Part shown: positions 27,890-36,078 of the stretch, piece by piece
How the letters are laid out: each line of letters opens with the position of its first letter
Position numbering within the stretch: the first letter of the stretch is position 1
From: Bacillota bacterium
GTDB lineage: Bacteria; Bacillota_I; Bacilli_A; Izemoplasmatales; Hujiaoplasmataceae
NCBI GenBank assembly: GCA_018818595.1
Contig: JAHIRM010000008.1
Coordinates: 62,001 to 126,000, forward strand
Reading direction: 5' to 3'
Length of the DNA stretch: 64,000 nt
Position numbers and translations under genes: made by a program
The notes under the pieces: model-generated
Databases searched by the model: none
What the model saw: only the letters and a program-made list of their open reading frames with translations
Told to the model about the DNA's origin: nothing

Positions 27890-28061
27890 TGCGCATGTAA
27901 TAAAAAGCAGTTGTTTTAAAGATGTTTTACTCAGTGATTGTTCCAAAAACGGTTTGGAAGTATTGTTAACTGCTTAACAAGAACCCATCAAAACAATCAA
28001 AGTATCCGTCTTCTAAACTCCTCAGATGTTACACGTAAATCTATAGTAAGGAGGATTATAT
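27890..28061 (+). promoter_or_regulatory. Structured 5' leader of rpsD, candidate S4-binding autoregulatory RNA
   Basis: The leader of about 170 nt has readable pairings. Outer stem AAGCAGTT (27905-27912) with AACTGCTT (27968-27975) encloses a 7-bp hairpin TTCCAAA / TTTGGAA (27941-27947, 27953-27959). An alternative pairing GATTGTT (27936-27942) with AACAATC (27992-27998) competes. CTCCT (28018-28022) can pair with AGGAG (28049-28053) in the Shine-Dalgarno. In Firmicutes S4 represses its own mRNA through a leader structure, so this fits in kind. I did not verify the known consensus. Confidence 0.5.
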
Positions 28062-28661
28062 ATGTCAAGATTTTTAGGATCAGGGTGGAAAGTATCACGT
28101 AGATTAGGTTATTCAATAACCGAAACCGGTAAAGAACTTAACAAACGTCCTTATGCTCCTGGACAACACGGGCAAAAACGGACAAAACTTTCAGAGTACG
28201 GGGTTCAGTTACAAGAAAAACAACGTGTACGTTACACGTATGGTGTTAACGAAAAACAATTTCGTAAAACATTCAATGAAGCTAAAAAAATGCCAGGAAA
28301 ACAAGGTGCAAACTTTTTATTCTTATTAGAATCTAGATTAGATAATTTAGTTTATCGTTCTGGTTTTGCAAGAACAAGACAACAAGCAAGACAACTTGTC
28401 AATCATGGTCATATCTTATTAGATGGAAAAAAAGCATCCATTCCATCCATAAGAGTAAAACCTGGTCAAGTGATCAGTGTGAAAGAAACTTCTAAAACAT
28501 TAGTGATTATTAAAGATGCATTAGAAGCTGTAATAAGCAGACTTGAATTTATTTCTTTTGATGACAATAAAAACGAATCAACTTATCTCCGTTTACCGGA
28601 AAGAAGCGAAATTCTAGCAGAAATCAAAGAAAATCTTATCGTTGAACTTTACAACAAATAA
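28062..28661 (+). CDS. rpsD: 30S ribosomal protein S4
   Basis: 199 residues. A primary 16S-binding protein that nucleates 30S assembly. The conserved N-terminus [25 protein letters not shown], then [11 protein letters not shown], and the S4 RNA-binding domain with [31 protein letters not shown], are all present. This is the zinc-free form (no N-terminal Cys cluster). ATG 28062 has AAGGAGG upstream. Solitary gene with its own consensus promoter and terminator, as in B. subtilis. Confidence 0.97.
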   Translation: MSRFLGSGWKVSRRLGYSITETGKELNKRPYAPGQHGQKRTKLSEYGVQLQEKQRVRYTYGVNEKQFRKTFNEAKKMPGKQGANFLFLLESRLDNLVYRSGFARTRQQARQLVNHGHILLDGKKASIPSIRVKPGQVISVKETSKTLVIIKDALEAVISRLEFISFDDNKNESTYLRLPERSEILAEIKENLIVELYNK

Positions 28662-28669
28662 TCGTAATA

Positions 28670-28698
28670 ACACATTCAAATTGAATGTGTTTTTTTTT
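28670..28698 (+). terminator. Terminator of rpsD
   Basis: Stem CACATTCAA / TTGAATGTG (28671-28679, 28681-28689) followed by nine U residues on the plus strand. Confidence 0.9.
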
Positions 28699-28703
28699 GA
28701 AAA

Positions 28704-28728
28704 TAAAAAAGCGCTCACTATTGAGCGC
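28704..28728 (-). terminator. Terminator of the S41-peptidase gene
   Basis: Minus-strand stem GCGCTCA / TGAGCGC (28711-28717, 28722-28728) with ATAG loop and six U residues. It is convergent with and separate from the rpsD terminator. Confidence 0.9.
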
Positions 28729-28736
28729 ATTTTGTT

Positions 28737-30452
28737 TTATCCAACAGTATTCATGCTTTCGATAATTCCATAAAAATCTTCTGGAGTTAAATACGTTGTT
28801 AAATTTGATAATCGATAAAATTGATCAAGTGGAACTCCAAGTTCAACGGTTTCATAAGTAGAGTACGTTAAATTCATAGGAGAGGACATAACCATGACTG
28901 CTCCGTTTGGTAAAACAATAGCCTTAATGGAACAAGCTCCACCACCACTTCTAGCGCCAATAACTTTGGCCAATCCCAATTCTTGAGCAAGAGCTGTAAA
29001 ATAATTTGCTGCACTATAGGTAGCTGAAGAGGTTACAATATAAAAATCTGCGTCAATGGCATAATCTCCTTCTACTTCATAAGTATAAGAGCTTCTCGCC
29101 CCATCTGAAATGGTATAAAAAGAGAGATCGTCATTTGTCATGTAATTTAACATTTGGAAGACTCCAGCTAAAACTCCACCGCCATTACAAGCAAGGTCGA
29201 TTACGATTTTACTCGGTGCGGCTGCAATGATTTGATTCATATAAGGTTCGATGTCTAATCTAAAATTTTCGGTAAAACTGTTAAATCTAAAATAGGCCAA
29301 ATCTTCATAAAAATCAACTTCAAAATATTCGTCAGGCAAAATATCGCATTCACATCCGCCATAATAATCTTTATAGAATTTGTTATAGTATGCTGTATAT
29401 TCTATTAAGGATCCTGGGTTGTAATAACTGGCTGTGTGTCCAGTAGAAATAATGGCAGTATGCCCATCGAGTAATGACAAAGAAAATTGCCATAATTGTT
29501 CTTCAAAAGAATCTGTTTTTGTGAAATTGATAATATCATCAAAATCAGAGATGTTTTTATAATCTTTTAACCCGTAAAAAGTATTAAACACAAAGATTAA
29601 GAATTTCTCTGATTCTTTTCTCATATCAGATGTTAAATCATTGTTATATCTTACAGGGTCGGTGAGTGAAGTTCTGATATCACCAATTTGATAGGTATCC
29701 ACTCCATATAAATAATCGCCATTGTTAATGACATCAAACATCGATCCAGTAAGGAAAAGATTTGCGATGGATAACGGAATGGTATAGAAGGTTTCACCTT
29801 CAATTTCCAAAATACTAAATCGGAAATTATAGTCAGATAAATCTGCACTAAATGCTGGTAATTCTTCTTCTTCATAACTTGAAAGCGTTAATCCAAGAGA
29901 AAAATCCGTCTCGGTATTTCCTGTAAAATAGTCAAAACTATCAATGGATGGTGCAGTAACTACCGTATTGTCAAAATCAAAGGTAACGTATTCGCGCCAA
30001 TAATCGTCCACTGGACATAAGTCCATACTTTCTACTTCTGTATCACAAGATTCTATGTACACACTCACTTGATTTGCTAGAACTTCAACTTGCACGTTTT
30101 CATCGATAATTCCAAGTAGTAGCCTCACGAATTCTTCGATATCTACGAAAGGAATTCCCTCTTTATAAGGATAATAATAAAAGGTTAGAGTATCAATCGG
30201 ATCTTCTCTTACAAATTCTTCAGAATAATTGATGAATTCGATGTCTTTTGTCATATAAAACCACTCTTCAGTTGTCGTTTGTGTTGTTGTTGAAACTGTA
30301 GTCGTTGTAGTGTTTCCTATCGTTGTTGAAACAGTCGTTGTCGTTTCGCCATCTGTCGTTACTGAAGTAATTTGAGTTCTAGTTTGTTCTGTACAACCAA
30401 TTAAACTAAATAAAAATATAAGTAGTACAAAGAAAGTTAATATTTTTTTCAT
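28737..30452 (-). CDS. S41-family (C-terminal processing peptidase-like) lipoprotein
   Basis: 571 residues from ATG 30452 (GGAGG immediately upstream; the longer TTG frame at 30464 overlaps that site). Lipoprotein signal with Cys20 (SLIGC), then a Thr-rich linker (about 35-67). A unique middle part of about 250 residues precedes the S41 core: ELAYFRFNSF-like strand, IVIDLACNGGG, then YIVTSSATYSAANYF with the nucleophile Ser expected in this segment, and VIGARSGGGACSI. No PDZ domain is evident. S41 enzymes cut unstructured protein C-termini; here an extracytoplasmic protease is inferred, substrate unknown. It has its own promoter and terminator. Confidence 0.85.
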   Translation of the reverse strand: MKKILTFFVLLIFLFSLIGCTEQTRTQITSVTTDGETTTTVSTTIGNTTTTTVSTTTQTTTEEWFYMTKDIEFINYSEEFVREDPIDTLTFYYYPYKEGIPFVDIEEFVRLLLGIIDENVQVEVLANQVSVYIESCDTEVESMDLCPVDDYWREYVTFDFDNTVVTAPSIDSFDYFTGNTETDFSLGLTLSSYEEEELPAFSADLSDYNFRFSILEIEGETFYTIPLSIANLFLTGSMFDVINNGDYLYGVDTYQIGDIRTSLTDPVRYNNDLTSDMRKESEKFLIFVFNTFYGLKDYKNISDFDDIINFTKTDSFEEQLWQFSLSLLDGHTAIISTGHTASYYNPGSLIEYTAYYNKFYKDYYGGCECDILPDEYFEVDFYEDLAYFRFNSFTENFRLDIEPYMNQIIAAAPSKIVIDLACNGGGVLAGVFQMLNYMTNDDLSFYTISDGARSSYTYEVEGDYAIDADFYIVTSSATYSAANYFTALAQELGLAKVIGARSGGGACSIKAIVLPNGAVMVMSSPMNLTYSTYETVELGVPLDQFYRLSNLTTYLTPEDFYGIIESMNTVG

Positions 30453-30477
30453 AATTGCCTCCAAGAATGTTTTTTCT

Positions 30478-30505
30478 ATTGTAACATATTTGACAATATT
30501 TTCAA
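30478..30505 (-). promoter_or_regulatory. Promoter of the S41-peptidase gene
   Basis: Minus strand -35 TTGAAA (30500-30505), 16 bp spacer, -10 TACAAT (30478-30483). Confidence 0.6.
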
Positions 30506-30515
30506 GGTATCCTAT

Positions 30516-30543
30516 AAAAAAAGAATCGGATTTTCCGATTCTT
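30516..30543 (-). terminator. Terminator of the HPr-tpiA operon
   Basis: Minus-strand 10-bp stem AAGAATCGGA / TCCGATTCTT (30521-30530, 30534-30543) followed by U residues. Confidence 0.9.
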
Positions 30544-30548
30544 ATTCT

Positions 30549-31307
30549 TTATTTTTTCACTGCGGCATTTGCCATATAGATGAATTTATCGGGATCCAAA
30601 GAGGCCCCTCCGATTAAAGCTCCATCAATATGTGGCATTGCTAGTAATTCATCAATATTTTCTGGCTTTACAGAACCACCATATTGAATTCGAATGGACT
30701 CACTTACTGAACTTCCATACATATCTTGAATAACGCTGCGAATGTATTTACACGATTCATTCGCCATTTCTGAAGTTGCTGTTTTACCAGTTCCAATTGC
30801 CCAAATCGGTTCATATGCCAAGATCACGTTATCCATATCTATTTGACTAACATTGGCAAATGCTTTTTCTAATTGAGCTTTTAAAACTTGATTTGTCAGA
30901 TTGTTTTCTCTTTCTTCAAGATGTTCTCCGATACAAACAATTGGCATTAAGTCATTTCTTAAAGCTGCAATGACTTTTTTATTTACAATCTCATCGGTCT
31001 CTAAAAAGATATTTCTTCTTTCACTATGTCCAACAATGACGTATTCCACATTATAACTATTTAACAACGCACCTGAAACTTCTCCAGTATAAGCGCCTTC
31101 ATCTTCATAGCATAAATTTTGAGCACCGATTCTAAGGTTGTCTCCTTGACGTTTCACAAGACAACGCATTAAAGGCGCTTGTGCAAAAACGATGGTTTCA
31201 ACTTCTTCGATACTTGGCATCATTGTCGAAACTTTTAAAATAAAATACAGCGCTTCATCACGCGTTTTAAACATTTTCCAGTTTCCAGCAATAATTGGTT
31301 TTCTCAT
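30549..31307 (-). CDS. tpiA: Triosephosphate isomerase
   Basis: 252 residues from ATG 31307. It interconverts dihydroxyacetone phosphate and glyceraldehyde 3-phosphate in glycolysis. Catalytic motifs: AGNWKM (Lys), VIVGHSERR (His), LAYEPIWAIGTG (Glu) and the phosphate-binding IQYGGSVKPEN and ALIGGASLD. The start is uncertain: ATG gives the standard MRKPIIAGNWKM, but a TTG four codons earlier (31319) is better spaced from an AGGA site. It directly follows the HPr-like gene and shares its promoter (31685-31713). Confidence 0.96.
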   Translation of the reverse strand: MRKPIIAGNWKMFKTRDEALYFILKVSTMMPSIEEVETIVFAQAPLMRCLVKRQGDNLRIGAQNLCYEDEGAYTGEVSGALLNSYNVEYVIVGHSERRNIFLETDEIVNKKVIAALRNDLMPIVCIGEHLEERENNLTNQVLKAQLEKAFANVSQIDMDNVILAYEPIWAIGTGKTATSEMANESCKYIRSVIQDMYGSSVSESIRIQYGGSVKPENIDELLAMPHIDGALIGGASLDPDKFIYMANAAVKK

Positions 31308-31321
31308 TTTCTTAACCAAAA

Positions 31322-31567
31322 TTATCCTAAAATCTTTTCAATATCATTGATTGCGCTTTCGGCATTTTCACCTATAGCGATTAGTTTTACATTTTCCCCT
31401 TGAGGAACGGCTAAACTCATTAAACCTAAAATAGATTTAGCATCTATTGTCACATGAGCGTAAACTAATTTAATATCAACATCATATTTACTTGATGTTT
31501 GAACTACTTTTGAAGCCAGTTCAGCGTGTAATCCTGCTGTGCTTTTAATAGTAATTATTTTTTCCAT
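31322..31567 (-). CDS. HPr-family protein with altered active-site neighbourhood
   Basis: 81 residues, HPr length. HPr is the phosphocarrier of the sugar phosphotransferase system. The active-site histidine is kept (His14 in AGLHAELAS, equivalent to His15), and so is the regulatory serine (Ser45 in KSILGLMSL, equivalent to Ser46). However, the almost invariant Arg-Pro after the histidine is replaced by Glu16-Leu17. Arg17 normally helps phosphotransfer, so transfer by this copy is doubtful, and a regulatory, Crh-like role is possible. Crh keeps the Arg and loses the His, the reverse of what is seen here. Located between pgk and tpiA, with its own promoter. Confidence 0.85.
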   Translation of the reverse strand: MEKIITIKSTAGLHAELASKVVQTSSKYDVDIKLVYAHVTIDAKSILGLMSLAVPQGENVKLIAIGENAESAINDIEKILG

Positions 31568-31684
31568 TCTTATTTCTCCTTTTTTTATTTCAACGTTTTA
31601 TTAATTATTGTAAGTAACGCTTCTTTTTTAGTATTTTGATTTAAAAGGCATTCAAAATATAGGTTGCCAATTAAACCCTTACCT

Positions 31685-31713
31685 ATTCTATACTTTTTTT
31701 GGTAATCTTTCAA
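31685..31713 (-). promoter_or_regulatory. Promoter of the HPr-tpiA operon
   Basis: Minus strand -35 TTGAAA (31708-31713), 17 bp spacer, -10 TAGAAT (31685-31690). It leaves a leader of about 110 nt before the HPr-like gene, in which I see no clear structure. Confidence 0.7.
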
Positions 31714-31757
31714 GGATTATTCACTGCAAAAGAAAAAGTTGTCTTAAAAAGTAAAGT

Positions 31758-32984
31758 TTAATTGCATTCACAATCCGATCCACAACCGCATGATTCTTGG
31801 TCATCTAATGCGACAACTCCTGGAAGCTCTTTGCCCTCAAGGTATTCTAAGGAAGCTCCCCCTCCTGTTGAAATATGAGTGAATTTATCTTGATAACCCA
31901 TTTGAATAGCAGCTGCGGCAGAATCTCCTCCACCGATGATTGTTTTTGCATCTTTTAAGTTAGCTAAAATCTCACAAATTGCTCTAGTTCCTTTGGAAAA
32001 GTTTTCAAATTCGAAAACACCAAGGGGTCCATTCCATACCACTGTTTTAGCATTTTTTAATTCTTTTTTAAATAATTCAATGGTTTTTGACCCTACGTCT
32101 AAGCCCATTTCGTTATCTTGAATTTTTTTATAGGTTGTTGTATGGAAAGGTGCATCCTCTTTAAACTCTTCAGAAACAACCAAATCAATCGGTAAAATAA
32201 TCTTGCCATTTGCTTTTTCTAGAAGAGATTTAGCTAAGTCAACCTTATCATTTTCTACAATAGACGTTCCAATGTTAAATCCTAAAGCTTTCATGAAGGT
32301 ATATGCCATACCTCCACCAATTAAGATTTTATCCGCTTTATTTAATAAATTTTCAATGACTCCAATTTTATCTGAAACTTTTGCACCACCAAGAATAGCC
32401 ACAAATGGTCTTGCAGGGTTATCAACAGCATCACCAATGTAACGCAATTCTTTTTCCATTAAAAATCCAGCTACTGCTTCTAAATGACTTGCAATTCCCA
32501 CGTTGGATGCATGAGCGCGATGTGCCGTTCCAAATGCGTCATTTACAAATACATCTCCAAGACTTGCCCAGTATGCACCTAATTCTGGATTATTTTTCGA
32601 CTCTTTATTTCCATCTATGTCTTCGAAGCGAGTGTTTTCAAACATCAAAACTTCACCATCATTTAATTGGTTAATAGCTTCTTCTAATTCTATACCTCTT
32701 GTAAAAGGAATAAATTTAACGGATTGATTTAAAAGTTCTGCCAACCGATTAGCTACTGGTGCTAACGATGCAGATGCTTTATCTGCTTCTGTTTTCACTC
32801 TACCCAAGTGACTAAATAATATTACTTTTCCTTTTTCATCTAAAAGGTATTTTATGGTAGGTAACGCTTGTACTATTCGATTATCATCAGTAATCATTCC
32901 ATCTTGCATCGGAACGTTAAAATCTACTCTAACAAGCACTTTTTTTGAAGCTACTTGAATGTCTTCAATTGTTTTCTTTTTCAT
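31758..32984 (-). CDS. pgk: Phosphoglycerate kinase with Cys-rich C-terminal tail
   Basis: 408 residues from ATG 32984, which follows AAGGAGG. It produces ATP and 3-phosphoglycerate from 1,3-bisphosphoglycerate. Signatures: [14 protein letters not shown] (N-terminal), [45 protein letters not shown] and the nucleotide-binding GGGDSAAA. The normal end [10 protein letters not shown] is followed by a short extra tail [13 protein letters not shown] with four cysteines, unlike standard Pgk. A TATAAT lies upstream (about 33025) without a convincing -35. Neighbours tpiA and the HPr-like gene point to a small glycolysis cluster. Confidence 0.96.
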   Translation of the reverse strand: MKKKTIEDIQVASKKVLVRVDFNVPMQDGMITDDNRIVQALPTIKYLLDEKGKVILFSHLGRVKTEADKASASLAPVANRLAELLNQSVKFIPFTRGIELEEAINQLNDGEVLMFENTRFEDIDGNKESKNNPELGAYWASLGDVFVNDAFGTAHRAHASNVGIASHLEAVAGFLMEKELRYIGDAVDNPARPFVAILGGAKVSDKIGVIENLLNKADKILIGGGMAYTFMKALGFNIGTSIVENDKVDLAKSLLEKANGKIILPIDLVVSEEFKEDAPFHTTTYKKIQDNEMGLDVGSKTIELFKKELKNAKTVVWNGPLGVFEFENFSKGTRAICEILANLKDAKTIIGGGDSAAAAIQMGYQDKFTHISTGGGASLEYLEGKELPGVVALDDQESCGCGSDCECN

Positions 32985-33089
32985 TTTATTCCTCCTTATA
33001 GGATAAACATATAACACTATTTATTATACTATCTATGGTCTAAAAATACTACTTAAAAATACCGCCTTTTTCAAAATGAAAGCATTTTC

Positions 33090-33506
33090 TTATTCGTTTT
33101 TTGCCTTTTCAAGATAATCTAAGATTCTTTTTGCTTTTTCATATTGTTTTATAAAACCATATTTTTTTTCTAATTTCATTTCGTGATTGTTTCGAAAAGA
33201 TATGTATAATTTGCTGCCTTTTAGAATCGAAAAATGTTCTATACTATGATAATTAAGATAGAAACTTGTTTTAGAGCGATATCCAATCAAAGGAATTAGT
33301 AAAGTTGATTCGTTAATAAAAATCGGAATTTTCGCCTTAAAATGAAACACTTTCTTTGTCGCTTTCAATCTTCCTTCTAGTGTTGAAAGCGTTTCAAGCA
33401 ACAACTCATTTAAGTAGCCAATTAATGTGCGATCATATAAGAAAACATCATGTTCTTTTGCCACTTTTACGAAATCTTCTTTTGTCTTTTCTATATAATG
33501 GATCAT
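33090..33506 (-). CDS. ComK-like protein
   Basis: 138 residues. The order of short motifs follows the ComK family (competence transcription factor): 'LLLETLSTLEGRLKAT' (family: S..y.GR..a), 'KAKIPIFINE' (K.PI.I), 'LLIPLIGYRSK' (FPT.S), 'YLNYHSIEHF' (W...HI), 'LYISFRNNHEM' (vtF.nG) and 'YGFIKQYEKAKRI' (S...Q...A). It is shorter than B. subtilis ComK and lacks the conserved Pro-Thr and Trp positions, so it may be a divergent regulator without a role in competence. ATG 33506 has an AGGGGT site. No com genes are in this window. The call rests on pattern matching by eye. Confidence 0.6.
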   Translation of the reverse strand: MIHYIEKTKEDFVKVAKEHDVFLYDRTLIGYLNELLLETLSTLEGRLKATKKVFHFKAKIPIFINESTLLIPLIGYRSKTSFYLNYHSIEHFSILKGSKLYISFRNNHEMKLEKKYGFIKQYEKAKRILDYLEKAKNE

Positions 33507-33564
33507 ATTCTTACCCCTGTTTTAATATAGCACAAAAGTGAAAGAATTCTTGTTGATAAAATTC

Positions 33565-33591
33565 GAAAAAAAAACCACCTAGAAGGTGGTT
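33565..33591 (-). terminator. Terminator of the msmX-like ATPase gene
   Basis: Minus-strand stem AACCACCT / AGGTGGTT (33573-33580, 33584-33591), TCT loop, long U-tract. Confidence 0.9.
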
Positions 33592-33598
33592 CTAATAA

Positions 33599-34732
33599 TT
33601 ATTGAACTGTATCTTGTCTTACTGGGGATGCTTTAACGATTCTGTGTTCGTGATCAACATCAAAGAAATGACATTTGTTCATGTTAAAAGCAAGTTCAAT
33701 GGTATCTCCTATGTGAATGTCTGAACGAGCGTTTACTTTGGCAATAATATTTGTTTTAGCAACTGCGATATGAATATTTGTTTCAGCCCCTAGTAACTCG
33801 GCAACGTCTACTAAGAATTTTGCTTTTGAATCTTTATAAGTTTCTAAAGCAACTAATTCATCATGCATATCTTCTGGACGTGTTCCTAATACTACTTGAT
33901 GATTCAAATAATCTTTGTCTTTTAATAATTGGAATTTAGGTTCTGGAATTTTTAATTTTAAATTCTCGCAATAAAAATACCCATCATCTTGCACTTCACC
34001 TGTTAAAAAGTTCATGGCTGGAGTTCCAATAAATCCACCAACAAACATGTTGTTTGGATTGTCATAAATTTCTTTTGGAGCACCTATTTGTTGAATTCTT
34101 CCATCTTTCATAACAACAATTCTTGTAGCCATTGTCATGGCTTCAATTTGGTCATGCGTTACATAAATGGTTGTAGTTCCTAACCGTTCATGAAGTTTAA
34201 TGAGTTCCGCTCTCATAGCTACACGTAATTTAGCATCTAAATTAGATAATGGCTCATCCATTAAGAACACTTTCGCGTCTCTTACAATCGCTCTACCTAA
34301 TGCCACACGTTGTCTTTGTCCACCTGATAAAGCTTTTGGTTTACGATCAAGGTATCCTGTTAAGCCTAAAATATCAGCTGCGTTTTTAACGCGTTTTTCA
34401 ATTTCATCTTTTGGCATTTTTCTTAGTTTTAATCCAAATGCCATATTATCGTATACAGTCATATGTGGATACAGTGCATAAGATTGGAAAACCATCGCAA
34501 TGTTTCTATCTTTCGGAGCTACATCATTTACTAATACATCATCAATATAAAGCTCTCCTGCTGTAATTTCTTCAAGTCCTGCTACCATTCGAAGTGTAGT
34601 GGATTTTCCGCATCCAGAAGGACCAACAAATACGATAAATTCTTTATGTTTTACTTCTAGTGAAAAATCAAAAACTGCTTGTACGCCATTGTCGTAAACT
34701 TTGTCTAATCCTTTAAATGTTAAAGTTGCCAT
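33599..34732 (-). CDS. Sugar ABC transporter ATPase (MsmX/UgpC/MalK family)
   Basis: 377 residues. ATP-binding subunit for CUT1-type carbohydrate importers. Walker A GPSGCGKST (about 37-45), Q-loop VFQSYALYPHMTVYDNM, signature LSGGQRQRVALGRAIV (about 135-150), Walker B VFLMDEPLSNLD, H-loop VTHDQIEA, then the C-terminal TOBE/regulatory domain (about 235-377). MsmX-type ATPases serve several importers at once. This is the only ATPase in the window, so it probably energises both permease pairs of the glucan locus; that is inference. ATG 34732 has TTAGGAGG. Preceded by the PucR-type HTH gene at 79 bp. Confidence 0.93.
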   Translation of the reverse strand: MATLTFKGLDKVYDNGVQAVFDFSLEVKHKEFIVFVGPSGCGKSTTLRMVAGLEEITAGELYIDDVLVNDVAPKDRNIAMVFQSYALYPHMTVYDNMAFGLKLRKMPKDEIEKRVKNAADILGLTGYLDRKPKALSGGQRQRVALGRAIVRDAKVFLMDEPLSNLDAKLRVAMRAELIKLHERLGTTTIYVTHDQIEAMTMATRIVVMKDGRIQQIGAPKEIYDNPNNMFVGGFIGTPAMNFLTGEVQDDGYFYCENLKLKIPEPKFQLLKDKDYLNHQVVLGTRPEDMHDELVALETYKDSKAKFLVDVAELLGAETNIHIAVAKTNIIAKVNARSDIHIGDTIELAFNMNKCHFFDVDHEHRIVKASPVRQDTVQ

Positions 34733-34811
34733 AATTTCCTCCTAATATCTAAATCTTCTTTTTAAGTATACTAAATTAATGGCGTAAAACCTATATGCAA
34801 ACTGCACAAAT

Positions 34812-35366
34812 TTAAATTCGAAATAACAAATAGATGGCAAGAGCTCCTTCAAACGTTCTAATATCAATTCTAGATTGTTTCACAAAGTGGTCCAGCCGGT
34901 AATTGAGTGTATTTCGATGCATAAATAATCTTTTTGATGCTTCGGAAGCATTTAAATTTGATTCGATAAAGCCAATGACAGATTCAATGGTTTCAATTCC
35001 ACAAAGGGAATAGTAATAATTTTTTAATAATGATTTGGTTTCGTTTAGATGAGATAATACAATCTCGGGAATAATGGTTTGAATCTCATATACGCCTGGA
35101 TTCATTTTCGGTAAAACTTGGAGAATGATATTTGCATCAAATCCTTGTGATTTCGGAACGATGAATGCTGTAAAATCTTGATAAAACTCTTGCATAGCCA
35201 TTTCTCGCAAATGATTATAATCTCGATCTTCATAGGCGGATTCATCCGTAATCATAAAGAGGTTTTCACTAAGCTTCTTAACATATAAATCTTCAAACCC
35301 ATTCAAAAAAGCGATTAACGTATCGTAATCGATATTTTTATAATAAAGATAAATGATTTGGCTCAT
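34812..35366 (-). CDS. PucR/CdaR-type C-terminal HTH protein
   Basis: 184 residues. The C-terminal part is the HTH_30 domain typical of PucR/CdaR regulators: NLNASEASKRLFMHRNTLNYRLDHF (split around residues 137-162), followed by FEGALAIYLLF. The N-terminal about 125 residues show no sensor domain I know. Probable DNA-binding regulator; the target is unknown. It is 16 bp downstream of the DUF4956 gene, in what looks like a VTC-DUF4956-HTH operon, and 79 bp upstream of the sugar ATPase, which it might also precede on the same transcript. Confidence 0.78.
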   Translation of the reverse strand: MSQIIYLYYKNIDYDTLIAFLNGFEDLYVKKLSENLFMITDESAYEDRDYNHLREMAMQEFYQDFTAFIVPKSQGFDANIILQVLPKMNPGVYEIQTIIPEIVLSHLNETKSLLKNYYYSLCGIETIESVIGFIESNLNASEASKRLFMHRNTLNYRLDHFVKQSRIDIRTFEGALAIYLLFRI

Positions 35367-35382
35367 GAAAAGACCCTCCTAT

Positions 35383-36057
35383 TTATAAAACGTAATCGCC
35401 CCTATAACTTAAAAGCATGACTTGAGAAACCCCTTCAAGTTTACGAAGAGGCTCAATTTTCTTTTGAAAACCTTTTGTTCCTCTGACTTCAAATGTAAAT
35501 TCAGCTTTTTCTTTTTGAATCGATTTATTTCTTATGGAATATTTCTTATAAATTTGTTCTACTTCTTTCAATAAAAAGTCTTCATTGTATGTTCCTTCAA
35601 AATTTACAATCAAAATATAAGGAGTAGTAAATATTTCTAAGGCTTGAACAAAAAGAATACATAGTCCGATAACTACACTACCAATGATTGCAAGTACGCT
35701 TGAGTTCGCTCCAACGGTAATACCAATCCCTATGGACCAAAACATAAAAATAGTGTCTAAGGGGTTCTTTATCGCGGTTCTAAATCTGACAATTGATAAA
35801 GCTCCAACCATTCCTAGAGATAATATGACATTACTTGATACCGCCATAATAACCATGCAAGTAACCAATGCAGAGATAGGTAACGTCATGGAAAAACTTT
35901 TGTTATAGACGGTTGTTTGATAACTAAGCTTATAAATAAACAAAACCCATAAACTAATAAATAAAGTAATGAGTAAATTTAAAACAATGTCTAATACAGA
36001 TAAATCAAGAGATTCAAGTTCTCCTAAGATATCTATAATTGATAAAAATAATTGCAT
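35383..36057 (-). CDS. DUF4956 membrane protein
   Basis: 224 residues. About four transmembrane segments lie in the first 145 residues, with the family motif SLGMVGALSIVRFRTAIKNPLDTIFMFWSIGIGI (in blocks near residues 80-113). A soluble alpha/beta C-terminal domain follows (about 145-224). The biochemical role is unknown. DUF4956 genes commonly sit next to VTC-domain genes, as here (21 bp gap), which suggests that the two proteins work together at the membrane, perhaps in polyphosphate metabolism. Confidence 0.85.
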   Translation of the reverse strand: MQLFLSIIDILGELESLDLSVLDIVLNLLITLFISLWVLFIYKLSYQTTVYNKSFSMTLPISALVTCMVIMAVSSNVILSLGMVGALSIVRFRTAIKNPLDTIFMFWSIGIGITVGANSSVLAIIGSVVIGLCILFVQALEIFTTPYILIVNFEGTYNEDFLLKEVEQIYKKYSIRNKSIQKEKAEFTFEVRGTKGFQKKIEPLRKLEGVSQVMLLSYRGDYVL

Positions 36058-36078
36058 CTTCTTTTTCTCCTTTTTCCA

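Noticed and set aside
31585-31713. 42-codon minus-strand open frame starting TTG upstream of the HPr-like gene
   Set aside because: Its start codon is part of the -35 box of the HPr-tpiA promoter and has no ribosome site; an open frame of this length is not surprising in AT-rich DNA.
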